Assembly: GCA_011371325.1 (NCBI GenBank)
Contig: DRQV01000277.1
Coordinates: forward strand, 1-5,606
DNA length: 5,606 nt
Source: Thioploca sp.
GTDB taxonomy: Bacteria; Pseudomonadota; Gammaproteobacteria; Beggiatoales; Beggiatoaceae
Direction of reading: 5' to 3'
In this document: positions 5,374-5,606 of the stretch, piece after piece
Layout: every line of letters begins with the position of its first letter
How positions within the stretch are numbered: position 1 is the stretch's first letter
Position numbers and translations under genes: made by a program
Notes under the pieces: model-generated
Told to the model about the DNA's origin: nothing
Databases searched by the model: none
What the model saw: only the letters and a program-made list of their open reading frames with translations

Positions 5374-5606
5374 ATGAGAATAATTTTATTGACAGCCATA
5401 ATCATTACCGAATTGACCGCTCAACTGGCCATAGCATTGGAAGTAGACCGTGAAGTTTTACCCAGAATTACCTTGGGTGGCAGAGTTATCAGTACCTTAG
5501 ATATGGTTGATTTAGATTCTGACCCAGATAAAAAAGAAAATATTAATCTTGGTGACTCCAACTTGTTATTACGGTTTGATAAACTTGTTTATTCAGATAA
5601 AGGTGT
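5374..5606 (+). CDS. Exported protein, probable outer membrane beta-barrel (3' end beyond window)
   Basis: Seventy-seven codons are present before the window ends. The first 21 residues (MRIILL, a hydrophobic run, then QLAIA) form a signal peptide. The mature part begins LEVDREVLPRITLGG and alternates polar and apolar residues (RVISTLDMVDL, SNLLLRFDKLVY) as amphipathic beta-strands do, with an Asp-rich turn (DSDPDK). This suggests a porin-like outer membrane barrel, but I do not recognise the family. The ATG lies 9 nt after the oxidase stop, with AGGA (5363-5366) at 7-nt spacing, so it is almost certainly in the same operon. Copper operons often pair a periplasmic oxidase with an outer membrane protein (CopA/CopB), but this N-terminus does not show the Met/His-rich repeats expected of CopB. 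Confidence 0.8.
   Translation, partial: MRIILLTAIIITELTAQLAIALEVDREVLPRITLGGRVISTLDMVDLDSDPDKKENINLGDSNLLLRFDKLVYSDKG

Overview
The window is AT-rich DNA from a Gram-negative bacterium. The evidence is a FadL-type outer membrane barrel ending in Phe, a twin-arginine exported periplasmic oxidase, and the start of a second exported protein that looks outer-membrane-like. The protein types suit a proteobacterium, but nothing here fixes the genus. Two gene groups diverge from a spacer at about 3304-3597.

Left, minus strand (about 3255 down to 36): a tight three-gene operon. It encodes a small cysteine-rich protein of the 'cysteine-rich small domain' type, then a 565-aa GltD-like FAD/NAD(P)H oxidoreductase with Fe-S clusters at both ends, then an OmpP1/FadL-family channel. 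The genes overlap by 4 nt (ATGA) and by 1 to 4 nt (the TGA inside ATGATG), so they are probably translationally coupled. The likely theme is uptake of a hydrophobic compound plus pyridine-nucleotide/ferredoxin electron transfer; the substrate is unknown.

Right, plus strand (3598 to the window end): a copper group. A good sigma70-like promoter (TTGACA, 17 nt, TATTCT) with an 8-bp dyad over its -35 box drives a 104-residue exported Cys/His-rich protein ending in Lys-Pro-Pro-Cys. After a 189-nt gap comes a Tat-exported multicopper oxidase of the two-domain 'type C' kind, with the type 1 copper Cys in domain 1 and HDH instead of HCH in domain 2. A signal-peptide-bearing, probably outer membrane protein follows and is cut by the window end.

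The most interesting element is the gap between the small Cys-rich gene and the oxidase gene. The bases immediately at and after the small gene's stop codon (3911-3921) can pair over 11 bp with the Shine-Dalgarno region of the oxidase (4086-4096). Nested inside is a perfect 11-bp inverted repeat (3933-3943 / 4020-4030) and a further 9-bp hairpin. With the CxxxC-rich exported leader protein and its Pro-Pro C-terminus, this has the architecture of the Rhodobacter capsulatus CutF-CutO system. In that system a nascent exported copper sensor pauses its ribosome, melts a stem that hides the downstream start site, and so switches on a multicopper oxidase. Here the controlled enzyme would be a two-domain type C oxidase.
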